Below, one piece after another: positions 38,560-47,335 of a stretch of 64,000 nucleotides of DNA. Numbering within the stretch: the first letter of the stretch is position 1; each line of letters opens with the position of its first letter. A program made the translations under genes and the position numbers. The DNA is from Pseudomonas viridiflava (GTDB lineage Bacteria; Pseudomonadota; Gammaproteobacteria; Pseudomonadales; Pseudomonadaceae). The DNA lies in the NCBI RefSeq assembly GCF_900601905.1, contig NZ_UWFA01000137.1, positions 310,001 to 374,000 on the forward strand, read 5' to 3'. The notes beneath the pieces are model-generated. The model worked only from the letters and a program-made list of their open reading frames with translations, was not told the DNA's origin and did no database searches.

Positions 38560-40493
38560 GTGGCGAAGCCGCACACAGCCATGCTGCACACGACCATGCC
38601 GAGCCCGTCGCGCCAGGCAGCATGCTCAGCAGCTCGGAACAACGCAGCGCCGCCCGCCAGCTGACCCTGGCGATGCTCGCCCTGGGGTTGCTGGGGCTGG
38701 GGCTGATCTGGCGCTTCTTCGCGCCGGAGCAAGTCGGCGTCAGCCAGCTACTGCTCGGCGCAGCGTCGCTGTTGGTGGCGATTCCGGTGGTCAGCGCCGG
38801 TTGGCACAGCTTGCGGCACCCCAGCCTGCACGGCATCACCGATCAGTTGATCGCGCTGGCGATGCTCGGCGCCTGGGCCACCGGGGATCTGATGACCGCC
38901 GCCTTGCTACCGATCATCATGATCTTTGGCCACGTGCTGGAAGAGCGCAGCGTGATCGGGTCACAGGAAGCGATTCAGGCCCTGGGGCGTTTGACCCGCA
39001 GCAACGCACGGCTGATCGATGCCGATGGCAGCGTGCGCGAAGTGGACAATTCAACGCTGGTGGCTGGTGATCGAGTAGAAGTCCGCGCTGGTGATCGCGT
39101 GCCCGCTGACGGTCGGGTGATTTCTGGTCAGGCAAGCCTTGATACTGCGCCGATTACCGGTGAGTCGGTACCGCTGGAAGCCAGGGTCGGTGTTGAAGTG
39201 TTTGGCGGTGCGATCAATCTGGATGGACTGCTGCGCATTGAAGTAACACGCATCGGCAATGAGTCGACTCTGGGCAAAGTCATCGCATTGATGCAAAGCG
39301 CCGAGCGCTCCAAGCCACCCATCACCCGACTGCTTGAGCGCTATGCCGGCAGCTACATGGTGTTGGTCCTGCTGATTGCTGCTGTCACCTGGTTCATCAC
39401 CAACAATGCCCAGGCCATGCTGGCGGTGCTGGTTGCGGCGTGTCCTTGCGCGCTGGTGCTGTCCGCGCCTGCCACGGCGATTGCCGGGATTGCCGTCGCG
39501 GCCCGCCACGGGATTCTGATTCGTAGCTCCGCCTTCCTTGAAGAGTTGGCTGACCTGACCTCGCTGGTGGTGGACAAGACGGGCACCCTGACCTTTGGCA
39601 CCCTGCGGCTGGAATCGGTCGCAGCGGTTGGCACGCAACGCCAGTACTTCCTGCCGCTGGCCGCAAGCCTTGGCTCGGCGAGTAGCCATCCGGTCAGTCG
39701 CGCATTGGCGGGGCTGGTAGAAAAGGATGAGCTGCTGACCTTGAGCGATATCCACGAACGTCAGGGCCTGGGTGTGGTGGCCATGACCGAATTGGGCAAG
39801 GCTGCGCTGGGCCGCCCAGAGTTGTTTGAACAACTGGGCATCGCCACTTCGCCAGTACCTGGCCATGACGGGCCGATTGCCGGCCTGGCGCTGGACGGCG
39901 AATTTCTCGCCTGGCTGTTGCTGGCCGACACGCTCAAACCCGAAGCCCGAATGGCCTTGGCTGAACTGCGCGACCTGGGGATGGGCAGGCAACTGCTGCT
40001 GACCGGTGATCGCAAAACCGTTGCTGATGACCTGGCGATAAAAGTCGGCATCACCGATGTTGAATCCCAGGCACTGCCAGAAGACAAACTCACCCGGGTT
40101 CGAGGCGAGATCGCCAGCGGCTTCCGGCCAATGGTGGTGGGCGACGGTATCAACGATTCACTGGCTTTGAAGGCCGGGGTGGTGGGCGTCGCCATGGGCG
40201 CAGGCGGTGCCGATATTGCGTTGGCTTCCGCCGATATCGTGTTGATCGGCAGCGATCTGCGCAGGTTGGGCACGTGCGTGCGCCTTAGCCGCCAGTGCCG
40301 CCGAACGCTGCAGGTCAATGTGATCATCGGTCTGGGCTGGACGCTGGCGATCGTCGCGTTTGCGGCCTTTGGTCTGCTGGGTGCTGCGGGGGCGATGGTG
40401 GCGGCGATCCTGCACAACCTCAGCACATTGCTGGTGCTGGGCAATGCCGGCCGGTTGCTGCGCTTCAATGAGCCGTTGGTGAAGGTTTCATAA
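38556..40493 (+). CDS. P1B-type heavy-metal-translocating ATPase
   Basis: It has 645 residues. The N-terminus lacks a CXXC HMA domain but has a short His stretch (HSHAAHDHAE, 7-16). The membrane metal site is CPC (AACPCALVLSAP, about 295). The phosphorylation motif DKTGTLT (about 339), the HP motif SSHPVSRAL and the hinge GDGINDS (about 528) are present. The last helix carries HNLSTLLVLGNAGRLL (about 617) instead of the Asp-containing helix of ZntA/CadA or the MXXSS of CopA, so metal choice is unclear; zinc is favoured by context. The gene is coupled to three SPFH genes behind a Zur-like box. Confidence 0.88.
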   Translation: MSGEAAHSHAAHDHAEPVAPGSMLSSSEQRSAARQLTLAMLALGLLGLGLIWRFFAPEQVGVSQLLLGAASLLVAIPVVSAGWHSLRHPSLHGITDQLIALAMLGAWATGDLMTAALLPIIMIFGHVLEERSVIGSQEAIQALGRLTRSNARLIDADGSVREVDNSTLVAGDRVEVRAGDRVPADGRVISGQASLDTAPITGESVPLEARVGVEVFGGAINLDGLLRIEVTRIGNESTLGKVIALMQSAERSKPPITRLLERYAGSYMVLVLLIAAVTWFITNNAQAMLAVLVAACPCALVLSAPATAIAGIAVAARHGILIRSSAFLEELADLTSLVVDKTGTLTFGTLRLESVAAVGTQRQYFLPLAASLGSASSHPVSRALAGLVEKDELLTLSDIHERQGLGVVAMTELGKAALGRPELFEQLGIATSPVPGHDGPIAGLALDGEFLAWLLLADTLKPEARMALAELRDLGMGRQLLLTGDRKTVADDLAIKVGITDVESQALPEDKLTRVRGEIASGFRPMVVGDGINDSLALKAGVVGVAMGAGGADIALASADIVLIGSDLRRLGTCVRLSRQCRRTLQVNVIIGLGWTLAIVAFAAFGLLGAAGAMVAAILHNLSTLLVLGNAGRLLRFNEPLVKVS

Positions 40494-40516
40494 CTCATTG
40501 ATTTACAAGGAACTTC

Positions 40517-40605
40517 GTCGGAGCGGCTGCAGCCGCGAGCGGTGGTGCTGTCGATGCAAATCCTGCGCATAGGCCGACATCTTCCCGGCTAAAGCCGCTC
40601 CTTCG
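40517..40605. repeat. REP pair, family C (GGAGCGGCTGCAGCCGCGAGCGG)
   Basis: GTCGGAGCGGCTGCAGCCGC and CCGGCTAAAGCCGCTCC are imperfect inverted arms about 45 bases apart in the 345-base gap between the ATPase gene and cfaB. The right part of the gap (about 40610-40838) holds the cfaB leader. A CGCTATAGC near 40748 could be part of an RpoS-type -10, but this is weak. Confidence 0.7.
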
Positions 40606-40838
40606 CGTTATTCAATATTTCGAAGAACTCTGTTACAAAGTCACGGTCAGTCAAATGAGAAGGTGTTCATCCAGGCTGCATCGTTGGACATATCAGAGGG
40701 CATCAGAGGGCACAAGGCCGTTCCCGGAAGTCGATGTATAGCCAGTCGCTATAGCGTCCATAGCCCGTTGGTTCCTGAGCGGAACCGATCTTGAACTACC
40801 CTTTTTTCGAGTTTCTTGATCATTGGGGGTTTACTCAA

Positions 40839-42023
40839 ATGCTCGCGCAACTTCCACCGGCCTTGCAAAAGCTTCACCTGCCGCTGCGTCTCAAGCTTTG
40901 GGACGGGCATGAACTGGATCTCGGTCCCGCGCCCAGCGTGACCATTGTGGTCAAAGATCCCCATCTGGTTTCCGAATTTACCCACCCGAGCCTCGACGTG
41001 CTGGGCAGTGCGTTCGTCGAAGGGCGGCTGGAAATGGAAGGTTCGATCAGCGAAGTCGTCAGGGTCTGCGACGAACTGAGCCAGGCCCTGCTGCAAGATG
41101 AAGACCAGCAGACTCCGGTTCGTACCCAGCACGACAAAGCCACCGACGCTGCGTCCATTTCCTACCACTACGACTTGTCCAACGAGTTTTATCAGCTGTG
41201 GCTGGACAAGGAGATGGTTTATTCCTGCGCCTACTTCAAAAGCGGCGATGAAACCCTTGAGCAGGCTCAGCAGGACAAATTCCACCACTTGTGCCGCAAG
41301 CTGCGCCTTGAACCAGGCGAATACCTGCTGGATGTCGGCTGTGGCTGGGGCGGCCTGGCCCGCTTCGCCGCCCGAGAGTACGGCGTCAAGGTGTTCGGCA
41401 TAACGCTGAGCCATGAACAGCTGGCCCTGGCGACAGAGCGGGTCAAAGCTGAAGGACTAGAGGGCCAGGTGGACCTGCAACTGCTCGACTACCGGGATCT
41501 GCCGCAGGACGGTCGTTTCGACAAGGTGGTCAGCGTCGGCATGTTCGAGCATGTCGGGCATGCCAATCTTGCACAGTACACTCAGCTGTTATTCGGCGCG
41601 GTGAAGGAGGGCGGCCTGGTGATGAATCACGGCATCACCGCACGGCATCTCGATGGGCGTCCGGTAGGACGTGGTGCCGGAGAGTTCATCGGGCGTTATG
41701 TTTTCCCCAATGGCGAACTGCCCCATCTTTCTCGCATCACCGCCGAGATCAGTGAAGCGGGGCTGGAAGTCGTCGATGTTGAAAGCCTGCGTATGCACTA
41801 CGCCAAAACGCTGGAGCACTGGAGCTCGCGGCTTGAAACCCACCTGCAGCAGGCCGCCTCGATGGTCCCTGAGCAGACGCTGCGGATCTGGCGTTTGTAT
41901 CTGGCGGGGTGTGCCTACGCCTTTGCCCACGGCTGGATCAATCTGCACCAGATCCTCGCCGTAAAACCCCGAGCGGATGGCGGCCACGATTTGCCATGGA
42001 CCAGAGCGGATATCTATCGCTAG
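40839..42023 (+). CDS. cfaB: Cyclopropane-fatty-acid phospholipid synthase
   Basis: Adds a methylene group from SAM across double bonds of unsaturated acyl chains in membrane phospholipids, usually on entry to stationary phase. It has 394 residues with the SAM loop LLDVGCGWGGLARFAAREYG (about 165-184), the family motif YHYDLSNEFYQLWLD (about 107-121) and VSVGMFEHVGHAN (active-site Glu/His region). The start at 40839 (MLAQLPPALQ) follows GGGGG and matches the P. putida CfaB N-terminus as I recall it; a TTG at 40791 is possible. The neighbours (cardiolipin synthase, ynb-like block) are also phospholipid enzymes. Confidence 0.9.
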   Translation: MLAQLPPALQKLHLPLRLKLWDGHELDLGPAPSVTIVVKDPHLVSEFTHPSLDVLGSAFVEGRLEMEGSISEVVRVCDELSQALLQDEDQQTPVRTQHDKATDAASISYHYDLSNEFYQLWLDKEMVYSCAYFKSGDETLEQAQQDKFHHLCRKLRLEPGEYLLDVGCGWGGLARFAAREYGVKVFGITLSHEQLALATERVKAEGLEGQVDLQLLDYRDLPQDGRFDKVVSVGMFEHVGHANLAQYTQLLFGAVKEGGLVMNHGITARHLDGRPVGRGAGEFIGRYVFPNGELPHLSRITAEISEAGLEVVDVESLRMHYAKTLEHWSSRLETHLQQAASMVPEQTLRIWRLYLAGCAYAFAHGWINLHQILAVKPRADGGHDLPWTRADIYR

Positions 42024-42038
42024 CTGAAAATACAGGCC

Positions 42039-42128
42039 TGTTGGAGCGAGGCTTGCCCGCGAAGGAAGATAACGCGGTTTGTCAGAAGCACCGCAGTGCC
42101 TGATTCGCGGGCAAGCCTCGCTCCTACA
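42039..42128. repeat. REPIN, family B, overlapping the cls stop codon
   Basis: CTGTTGGAGCGAGGCTTGCC and the inverted arm CGGGCAAGCCTCGCTCCTAC flank about 45 bases between the convergent cfaB and cls. The right arm runs over the cls stop codon (42124-42126). The inner sequence shares GATAACGCGGT with the element at 54589-54681, so those two are recent relatives. Confidence 0.9.
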
Positions 42129-43563
42129 AGATTGGGGAAATCAGCCGTGCTACGCGCATTCCCAATTGCTGCAGGTGATGGGTTTCACGGCTTTCCTGCA
42201 CCGAGATTTCATGGGCCTGGGCGAAGTCATCGTTAAGCATATTTTCCACTTGCGCGGCGAAGTCGCTGTCGACGGTCAGCAGCATCAGTTCGAAGTTAAG
42301 CCGGAACGAACGGTTGTCCAGGTTCGCGCTGCCGATCGCGGTAATTTCGCTGTCCACCAGCACCACCTTCTGGTGCATGAAGCCTGGCTTGTAACGAAAC
42401 ACCCGCACTCCAGCGCGCACGGCTTCAAAGGCGAACAGGCTGGAGGCGGCGTAGACCACGTAATGATCTGGACGCGACGGCAGCAGCAGGCGCACGTCTA
42501 CACCCCGCAACACTGCCAGGTGCAGCGCGGCAGACACTGCCTCGTCGGGCACGAAATACGGGCTGGTGATCCAGATTCGTTCGGTAGCCGCATGAATGGC
42601 TTCGACGAAAAACAGCGAACAGGTTTCCTGCTTGTCCGCCGGGCCTGTTGCCAACAGTTGGCACAACACGCCGTCTTCCGGAAAGGACTCGGGCAGGCTC
42701 AAGGGCGGCAGTTTGCGCGTGGCCCAGAACCAATCCTCGGCAAACGACTCCTGCAGGCAGGCCACTACCGGACCGATGACCTGCACATGGGTATCACGCC
42801 ATGGAGCCAGCGGAGGCTTGAGCCCGACGTATTCATCGCCCACGTTGTGCCCGCCTAGGAACCCATGCGTGCCATCAACCACCACAATCTTGCGATGGTT
42901 GCGAAAGTTGATCTGGAACCGATTCAACCAACCGCTGCGCGTCGCAAACGCCTTGATCTGCACGCCGCCGGCACGCAGTTTTTCGCTGTAGCTGCCGGGC
43001 AGGGCGTGGCTGCCTATACGGTCGTAGAGCACGTAGATCGCAACGCCTTCTGCGGCCTTTTCCAGCAGCAAGGCCTGCAAGCGTCGGCCCAGTTCGTCAT
43101 CGTGAATGATGAAGAACTGAATCAGTACGGTCTGCTTTGCGGCCCGGATGGCGTTGAAGATGGCGGCAAAGGTGTCATCGCCATTGATCAGCAGTTTGAC
43201 CTCGTTATTGGCCAGCGCCGGAGTGTGGCCGAGCCTGGGCATGGCGCGCAGTGAGGCGTAAGCGTCTGAGCGCCGCGCCGCGACCGCTTCCTCGATCCAC
43301 GGGCGCCAGTTCATGTCACTGATGGCGCTGCGCATCTCCTGATTGGCCTGACGGCGTGCCTTGATGTAAGCGTCGAACGAACTGCGGCCAAACACCAGGT
43401 ATGGAATCAGGGTGAAATAGGGTATGAATAGCAGCGGCATTGCCCAGGCGATGGCACCCTGAGCAGTGCGTACCGTCATCAGGGCGTGGATCGCAGCGCC
43501 GATGCCCAGCAAATGAATGAAGCCAATCACGTAGCCGAAGAAATACGGGCTGTGGTAATCCAT
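42124..43563 (-). CDS. clsA: Cardiolipin synthase, ClsA type
   Basis: Condenses two phosphatidylglycerols (or PG with another phospholipid) to cardiolipin. It has 479 residues: two N-terminal membrane helices (about 5-25 and 35-55) and two phospholipase-D HKD motifs, [10 protein letters not shown] (about 221-230) and [10 protein letters not shown] (about 397-406), each followed by the GGHN/GSAN block. Length matches ClsA (486 in E. coli). The ATG at 43563 has GAGAGAGG upstream. The convergent cfaB adds to the phospholipid context. Confidence 0.93.
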   Translation of the reverse strand: MDYHSPYFFGYVIGFIHLLGIGAAIHALMTVRTAQGAIAWAMPLLFIPYFTLIPYLVFGRSSFDAYIKARRQANQEMRSAISDMNWRPWIEEAVAARRSDAYASLRAMPRLGHTPALANNEVKLLINGDDTFAAIFNAIRAAKQTVLIQFFIIHDDELGRRLQALLLEKAAEGVAIYVLYDRIGSHALPGSYSEKLRAGGVQIKAFATRSGWLNRFQINFRNHRKIVVVDGTHGFLGGHNVGDEYVGLKPPLAPWRDTHVQVIGPVVACLQESFAEDWFWATRKLPPLSLPESFPEDGVLCQLLATGPADKQETCSLFFVEAIHAATERIWITSPYFVPDEAVSAALHLAVLRGVDVRLLLPSRPDHYVVYAASSLFAFEAVRAGVRVFRYKPGFMHQKVVLVDSEITAIGSANLDNRSFRLNFELMLLTVDSDFAAQVENMLNDDFAQAHEISVQESRETHHLQQLGMRVARLISPIL

Positions 43564-43725
43564 GCGTAACCTCTCTCCTGACCTGTTCAACAGACCACAT
43601 CAGGTTCGGATTGTCGCTATTTTATTCGCCGTGCAACTGGCGACAGGATCTGTCGTCTAAGCCTTCATTGTCGGCAACTGCGTTCAGTTGCCCTTGCCTG
43701 TAACGGTTGAACAAAGGAACTGCAC

Positions 43726-44259
43726 ATGAAGCTCTTGATGAAAACCGCCACCCTCGCTTTGATGGGTTGTCTGGTCGCGCCGTTCGCACAGGCGCAGATG
43801 CTGCAACCGGGTTTGTGGGAGCTGACCTCCAGCAACATGCAAGTGGACGGGCAAGCCATGCCGGACCTGCAGATGATTCTGGGGCAACTCAATAACCTTC
43901 CGCCTGAACAGCGCGCCATGGTCGAACAGAATCTGCAGAAGCAGGGCATCACCCTGGCGGGCAAAGGCGTGCGTTTCTGCCTGACCCAAGCGCAGGTAAA
44001 AAGCGATGACATTCCGCTGACCGATCCGAAGTCCGGCTGCACCCAGCGCATCACTGATCGCAACGGCAAAAACTGGAAATTCACCTTCAGTTGCCCGAAA
44101 GCTCAAGGCAGCGGTCAGGCGCAGTTTCTGAGTGACCGCGAGTTCACCACCAATGTGATCGGCACGTTCAACGCCACAGGCCAGCAACAGAAAGGCAGCA
44201 TGGATACTCGTGCTGTCTGGTTGGGCCAACAGTGCGGTGCGGTTCAGCCACGTACGTGA
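43726..44259 (+). CDS. DUF3617 secreted protein
   Basis: It has 177 residues: a signal peptide (about 1-23, ending PFAQAQ) and the DUF3617 stretch starting LQPGLWELTSSNMQVDG. Four cysteines (FCLTQ, GCTQR, SCPKA, QCGAV) could form two disulfides. The family is widespread in proteobacteria, of unknown function, and periplasmic. The start has AAAGGAA upstream. It is monocistronic, with the folE2 end 18 bases downstream on the other strand. A half parS sequence (44260-44269) directly follows the stop. Confidence 0.85.
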   Translation: MKLLMKTATLALMGCLVAPFAQAQMLQPGLWELTSSNMQVDGQAMPDLQMILGQLNNLPPEQRAMVEQNLQKQGITLAGKGVRFCLTQAQVKSDDIPLTDPKSGCTQRITDRNGKNWKFTFSCPKAQGSGQAQFLSDREFTTNVIGTFNATGQQQKGSMDTRAVWLGQQCGAVQPRT

Positions 44260-44277
44260 TGTTCCACGTTTAGATCG

Positions 44278-45165
44278 TCATCCACGCCAGCTGCTGTGTG
44301 CCACGGCATCGTGGGCGTGGAGACTCTCCGCATGCACCACCTTGATGTCGAAGCCTTCTAGCCTGGCGTTTTCCCGGAGCGCTCCGTGCAGTCGCCTGGC
44401 TGCATCTTCACAGAACATCAGATTCTGCCCATTCGCCAAGGCGAAAGCCTGCTCATCGGCGCGCTTCACTGCTGTTTGCACGGCTGTGCCCAGCGCCGCC
44501 TCCGCCTGATCGATCAGCTCGATAATCGGCAAGCCCGGAGCGAACCTGTCCAACTGCACATGAAGATGCGCGGTACTGCGCTGGCTGTGCGGTGTCGCCA
44601 CGATGCCATTGGCGCTGCCCAGCCAGTGATGAACCGCATCAAATTTCAATGTGCTATCGGCGAAATCGGAGGCAAATTGGTCCTGAATCAGCTGCCGGGC
44701 CAACGCTGCGGAACAAGGGCAGGTGGAGGAATAAGCCACGTCAATTTTTAGTTCCACGTGGAACATTCCGTTTTTAATGCTCGCCAAGATGCTGATTGGA
44801 TAGGCCTTCCAGCCTGCCACGGGGCTGATCAATGCGCCGCGTTTGAGGAGGTAATCGGCATGAATGCTCACATAGGCATTCTGTGAAAGCCCTTCGTGGC
44901 TGTCGAGGAAGCGCTCTAACAACTGGCACAGCAGGGCAGGCGTCAGGGTTTCGGACTCCAGCATTTCCAGCGCGAGAAACAGCCGCGACATGTGAATGCC
45001 TCGCGACGCGCCATCGTCCAGGCTCACGCCGGCATCAACTTTGGCCTGCACCCGCTGGCCATCGAGCAGCACGGGCAAGGCAATACCACACATGCCCACC
45101 CAGTCCAACTGCAACGTCTGGTGAGAATTCTGCGCGGCTACGTCGGGAAGTGTCGCAAGTTTCAT
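44278..45165 (-). CDS. folE2: GTP cyclohydrolase FolE2 (metal-promiscuous type IB)
   Basis: First enzyme of folate synthesis; FolE2 replaces zinc-dependent FolE when zinc is scarce. It has 295 residues. The N-terminal ATLPDVAAQ motif and the catalytic cysteine in SSTCPCSAALARQL (about 145-158) identify the family, with VDAGVSLDDGASRGIHMSRL typical. Start choice: ATG 45165 gives MKLATLPDVAAQ; ATG 45183 and GTG 45201 are upstream alternatives. A perfect Zur box lies 40-55 bases upstream, shared with the divergent GTPase gene. The codons for MFHVEL form a parS palindrome. Confidence 0.93.
   Translation of the reverse strand: MKLATLPDVAAQNSHQTLQLDWVGMCGIALPVLLDGQRVQAKVDAGVSLDDGASRGIHMSRLFLALEMLESETLTPALLCQLLERFLDSHEGLSQNAYVSIHADYLLKRGALISPVAGWKAYPISILASIKNGMFHVELKIDVAYSSTCPCSAALARQLIQDQFASDFADSTLKFDAVHHWLGSANGIVATPHSQRSTAHLHVQLDRFAPGLPIIELIDQAEAALGTAVQTAVKRADEQAFALANGQNLMFCEDAARRLHGALRENARLEGFDIKVVHAESLHAHDAVAHSSWRG
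44750..44765. promoter_or_regulatory. parS, ParB-binding palindrome inside folE2
   Basis: AGTTCCACGTGGAACA has the perfect 14-base palindrome GTTCCACGTGGAAC and 15 of 16 bases of the parS consensus TGTTCCACGTGGAACA. It lies about 39 kb from parAB, inside folE2 codons. ParB loading at such sites is established for Pseudomonas. The half site TGTTCCACGT at 44260-44269 is 490 bases away. Confidence 0.92.
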
Positions 45166-45190
45166 AAACAAAGAAATCCTCATTGAAGCA

Positions 45191-45220
45191 TTGGCAATCA
45201 CGCATTGTTATACTATAACA
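45191..45220 (+). promoter_or_regulatory. Zur operator and promoter between folE2 and the COG0523 gene
   Basis: TGTTATACTATAACA (45206-45220) matches the TGTTATANTATAACA Zur core at all 14 fixed positions. It overlaps the -10 TATAAC (45214-45219) of a plus-strand promoter whose -35 TTGGCA (45191-45196) is 17 bases upstream. A single Zur dimer pair could silence both divergent genes when zinc is replete. Confidence 0.88.
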
Positions 45221-45323
45221 TCATTTGATGGTGCGACGATTGCTGGTCGCCCGGCGGCAAAACGCCCATACGAACAAGGTCTTGAACCTTGCAAACGAGC
45301 CCGTGAAGCTGATGAGAATCCCG

Positions 45324-46532
45324 ATGCCCAACCGTCTTCCCGTAACTGTGCTGTCCGGCTTCCTAGGTGCGGGCAAAAGTACGCTGCTCAACTATGTCCT
45401 GCGCAACCGCGATAGCCTTCGAGTGGCAGTGATCGTTAACGATATGAGCGAAATCAATATCGACGGCAGCGAGGTTCAGCGTGATGTCAGCCTGAACCGT
45501 GCCGACGAAAAGCTCATCGAGATGAGCAACGGCTGCATTTGCTGCACCCTGCGCGAAGACTTGCTCGAAGAGGTCAGTCGCCTGGCTCAGGAAGGGCGCT
45601 TTGATTATCTGCTCATCGAGTCGACAGGGATTTCCGAGCCTTTGCCAGTGGCGGAGACCTTTACCTTTCGCGACGAGGCGGGCAAAAGCCTGGCTGACAT
45701 GGCCAGGCTCGATACCATGGTCACGGTGGTCGACGGGGTCAACTTCCTGCTCGATTATCAGGCTGCCGAGAGCCTGGCGACGCGCGGCGAAACGATGGGC
45801 GAGGAGGATGAACGCTCGATCACCGATCTGCTGATTGAGCAGATCGAATTCGCCGACGTGATCCTCATCAGCAAAATCGATCTGATCAGTTCCAGCGAGC
45901 GCCAGGAGCTGATCGCCATCCTGCAGCGTCTCAATACTCAGGCCGAAATTCTGCCGATGGTCATGGGGCAAGTGCCTTTGGCGAAGATCCTCAACACCGG
46001 ACGCTTTGACTTCGAGCGTGCTTCACTGGCCCCAGGCTGGCTCAAGGAACTGCGCGGGGATCATGTGCCCGAGACCGAGGAGTACGGCATCGCGTCGACG
46101 GCGTATCGCGCCCGCAGACCGTTTCACCCGGACCGGTTTTTCAGCTTTATCGACCGCGAATGGACCAATGGCAAGCTGCTGCGCTCCAAGGGGTTCTTCT
46201 GGCTGGCCAGCAAACATCAGGACGCTGGTAGCTGGTCACAGGCGGGCGGACTGATGCGCCATGGTTTCGCTGGCCGCTGGTGGCGCTTCGTGCCCCGGGC
46301 GCAGTGGCCCGAAGACGAAGAAAGCGTTGGCGCAATCAAAAGTAGCTGGTCGGCGCAGACCGGCGATTGCCGTCAGGAACTGGTGTTCATCGGGCAAAAT
46401 ATCGACTTCGCGCAGCTCACCGCAGAACTGGACAACTGCCTGCTGACCGATGACGAGATGGCCATCGGCAGCGATGCCTGGCGCCTGCTGCCTGACCCGT
46501 TCGGGCCCTGGCATGAAGAGGAGGCCGCGTGA
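45324..46532 (+). CDS. zigA: COG0523 GTPase, zinc metallochaperone (ZigA type)
   Basis: G3E-family GTPase proposed to deliver zinc to client enzymes under zinc starvation. Counted from the ATG at 45324 it has 402 residues: Walker A SGFLGAGKSTLL (about 11-22), the metal-binding CXCC in NGCICCTLREDL (about 71-82), the ESTGISEPLPV switch, the base motif SKID, and the C-terminal CobW_C domain (RPFHPDRFFSFI onward). The frame is open to 45225, but no earlier start has a ribosome site; ATG 45312 is an alternative. The shared Zur operator supports zinc control. The DUF1826 gene overlaps its stop. Confidence 0.9.
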   Translation: MPNRLPVTVLSGFLGAGKSTLLNYVLRNRDSLRVAVIVNDMSEINIDGSEVQRDVSLNRADEKLIEMSNGCICCTLREDLLEEVSRLAQEGRFDYLLIESTGISEPLPVAETFTFRDEAGKSLADMARLDTMVTVVDGVNFLLDYQAAESLATRGETMGEEDERSITDLLIEQIEFADVILISKIDLISSSERQELIAILQRLNTQAEILPMVMGQVPLAKILNTGRFDFERASLAPGWLKELRGDHVPETEEYGIASTAYRARRPFHPDRFFSFIDREWTNGKLLRSKGFFWLASKHQDAGSWSQAGGLMRHGFAGRWWRFVPRAQWPEDEESVGAIKSSWSAQTGDCRQELVFIGQNIDFAQLTAELDNCLLTDDEMAIGSDAWRLLPDPFGPWHEEEAA

Positions 46533-47182
46533 TGCTGGCACCTGCAACGCGTTGGCGACCACTGGTTCGTCAGGTGCAAGGGGACACGCCCGCGATCCTT
46601 AGCCGGGTGCTGGAAGACGACGTTAACCTGGCCATCTGGCAGCGGCAGCTTCCGGCGCACATCGAAGATTTCGGCATGCTGCTGCTGGCGTTGAACGAGC
46701 CGCTCGCTGAATCCATGACCCTTGATATCAGCGACGATGAGGCGCTTCCCTCGCTACAGGGTTTTGCCTCGGCCTACGCTGACCTTGAAGGTTATGCCGG
46801 TTTTATCGCCGATGTTGCCTGGCTGATCGGCGCTTATGCCTGCCTGCTGGGCGCCAAGTGTATCGGTGTGCGGTTGCGGGTGCTGGATAAGGCGATGTGC
46901 CCACGCTTTCACGTCGATCATGTACCGATCCGCTTGATCACCACTTATGCCGGGATTGGTAGTCAGTGGCTCAAGGAGGGTGTGATGGATCGCACCCAGC
47001 TCGGCAACCCACTCGCCGAGCCACAGGATTTCATGAAAATTCAGCAGATCAACTGTGGCGATGTGGCGCTGCTCAAGGGCGAGCGCTGGACCGGCAACGA
47101 AGGTCACGGCTTGATCCACCGCTCACCGCAGCCGCGGCGGGATGAGCGACGGTTGTTGTTGAGTCTGGATTGGTTGGGGTGA
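46532..47182 (+). CDS. DUF1826 protein, coupled to the COG0523 GTPase
   Basis: It has 216 residues, with a conserved centre WLIGAYACLLGAKCIGVRLR, the metal-ligand-like CPRFHVDHVPIRLITTY (about 125-141) and a C-terminal GLIHRSPQ. The HVDH and HRSP residues resemble the facial-triad pattern of Fe(II)/2-oxoglutarate-type enzymes, but this is my reading. DUF1826 genes usually follow Zur-controlled COG0523 genes, so the protein is a candidate client or accessory. The ATG at 46532 has GAGGAGG with seven bases of spacing; a GTG at 46529 is possible. It overlaps the preceding stop. Confidence 0.85.
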   Translation: MLAPATRWRPLVRQVQGDTPAILSRVLEDDVNLAIWQRQLPAHIEDFGMLLLALNEPLAESMTLDISDDEALPSLQGFASAYADLEGYAGFIADVAWLIGAYACLLGAKCIGVRLRVLDKAMCPRFHVDHVPIRLITTYAGIGSQWLKEGVMDRTQLGNPLAEPQDFMKIQQINCGDVALLKGERWTGNEGHGLIHRSPQPRRDERRLLLSLDWLG

Positions 47183-47215
47183 GGGCATCCGGGACACCCT
47201 ATCTGATTGAAAACG

Positions 47216-47305
47216 GTGGGAGCGAGCTTGCTCGCGAATAGGCCAGTACAATCGCCACATCACTTCGTTCCGGGCATCGTCTTCGCGAGCAAGCTCGCTC
47301 CCACA
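47216..47305. repeat. REPIN, family A
   Basis: GTGGGAGCGAGCTTGCTCGC and its inverted copy flank about 45 bases between the DUF1826 gene and the convergent small secreted protein gene. The arms are nearly identical to those at 14550-14642. Confidence 0.9.
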
Positions 47306-47335
47306 GTTTCCGGGCACAGGTAAAGGTTCTAACCT

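Noticed and set aside
40741..40790. RpoS-type promoter of cfaB (CGCTATAGC)
   Set aside because: The -10 resemblance is weak and no supporting element was found, although RpoS control of cfaB is known in P. putida.
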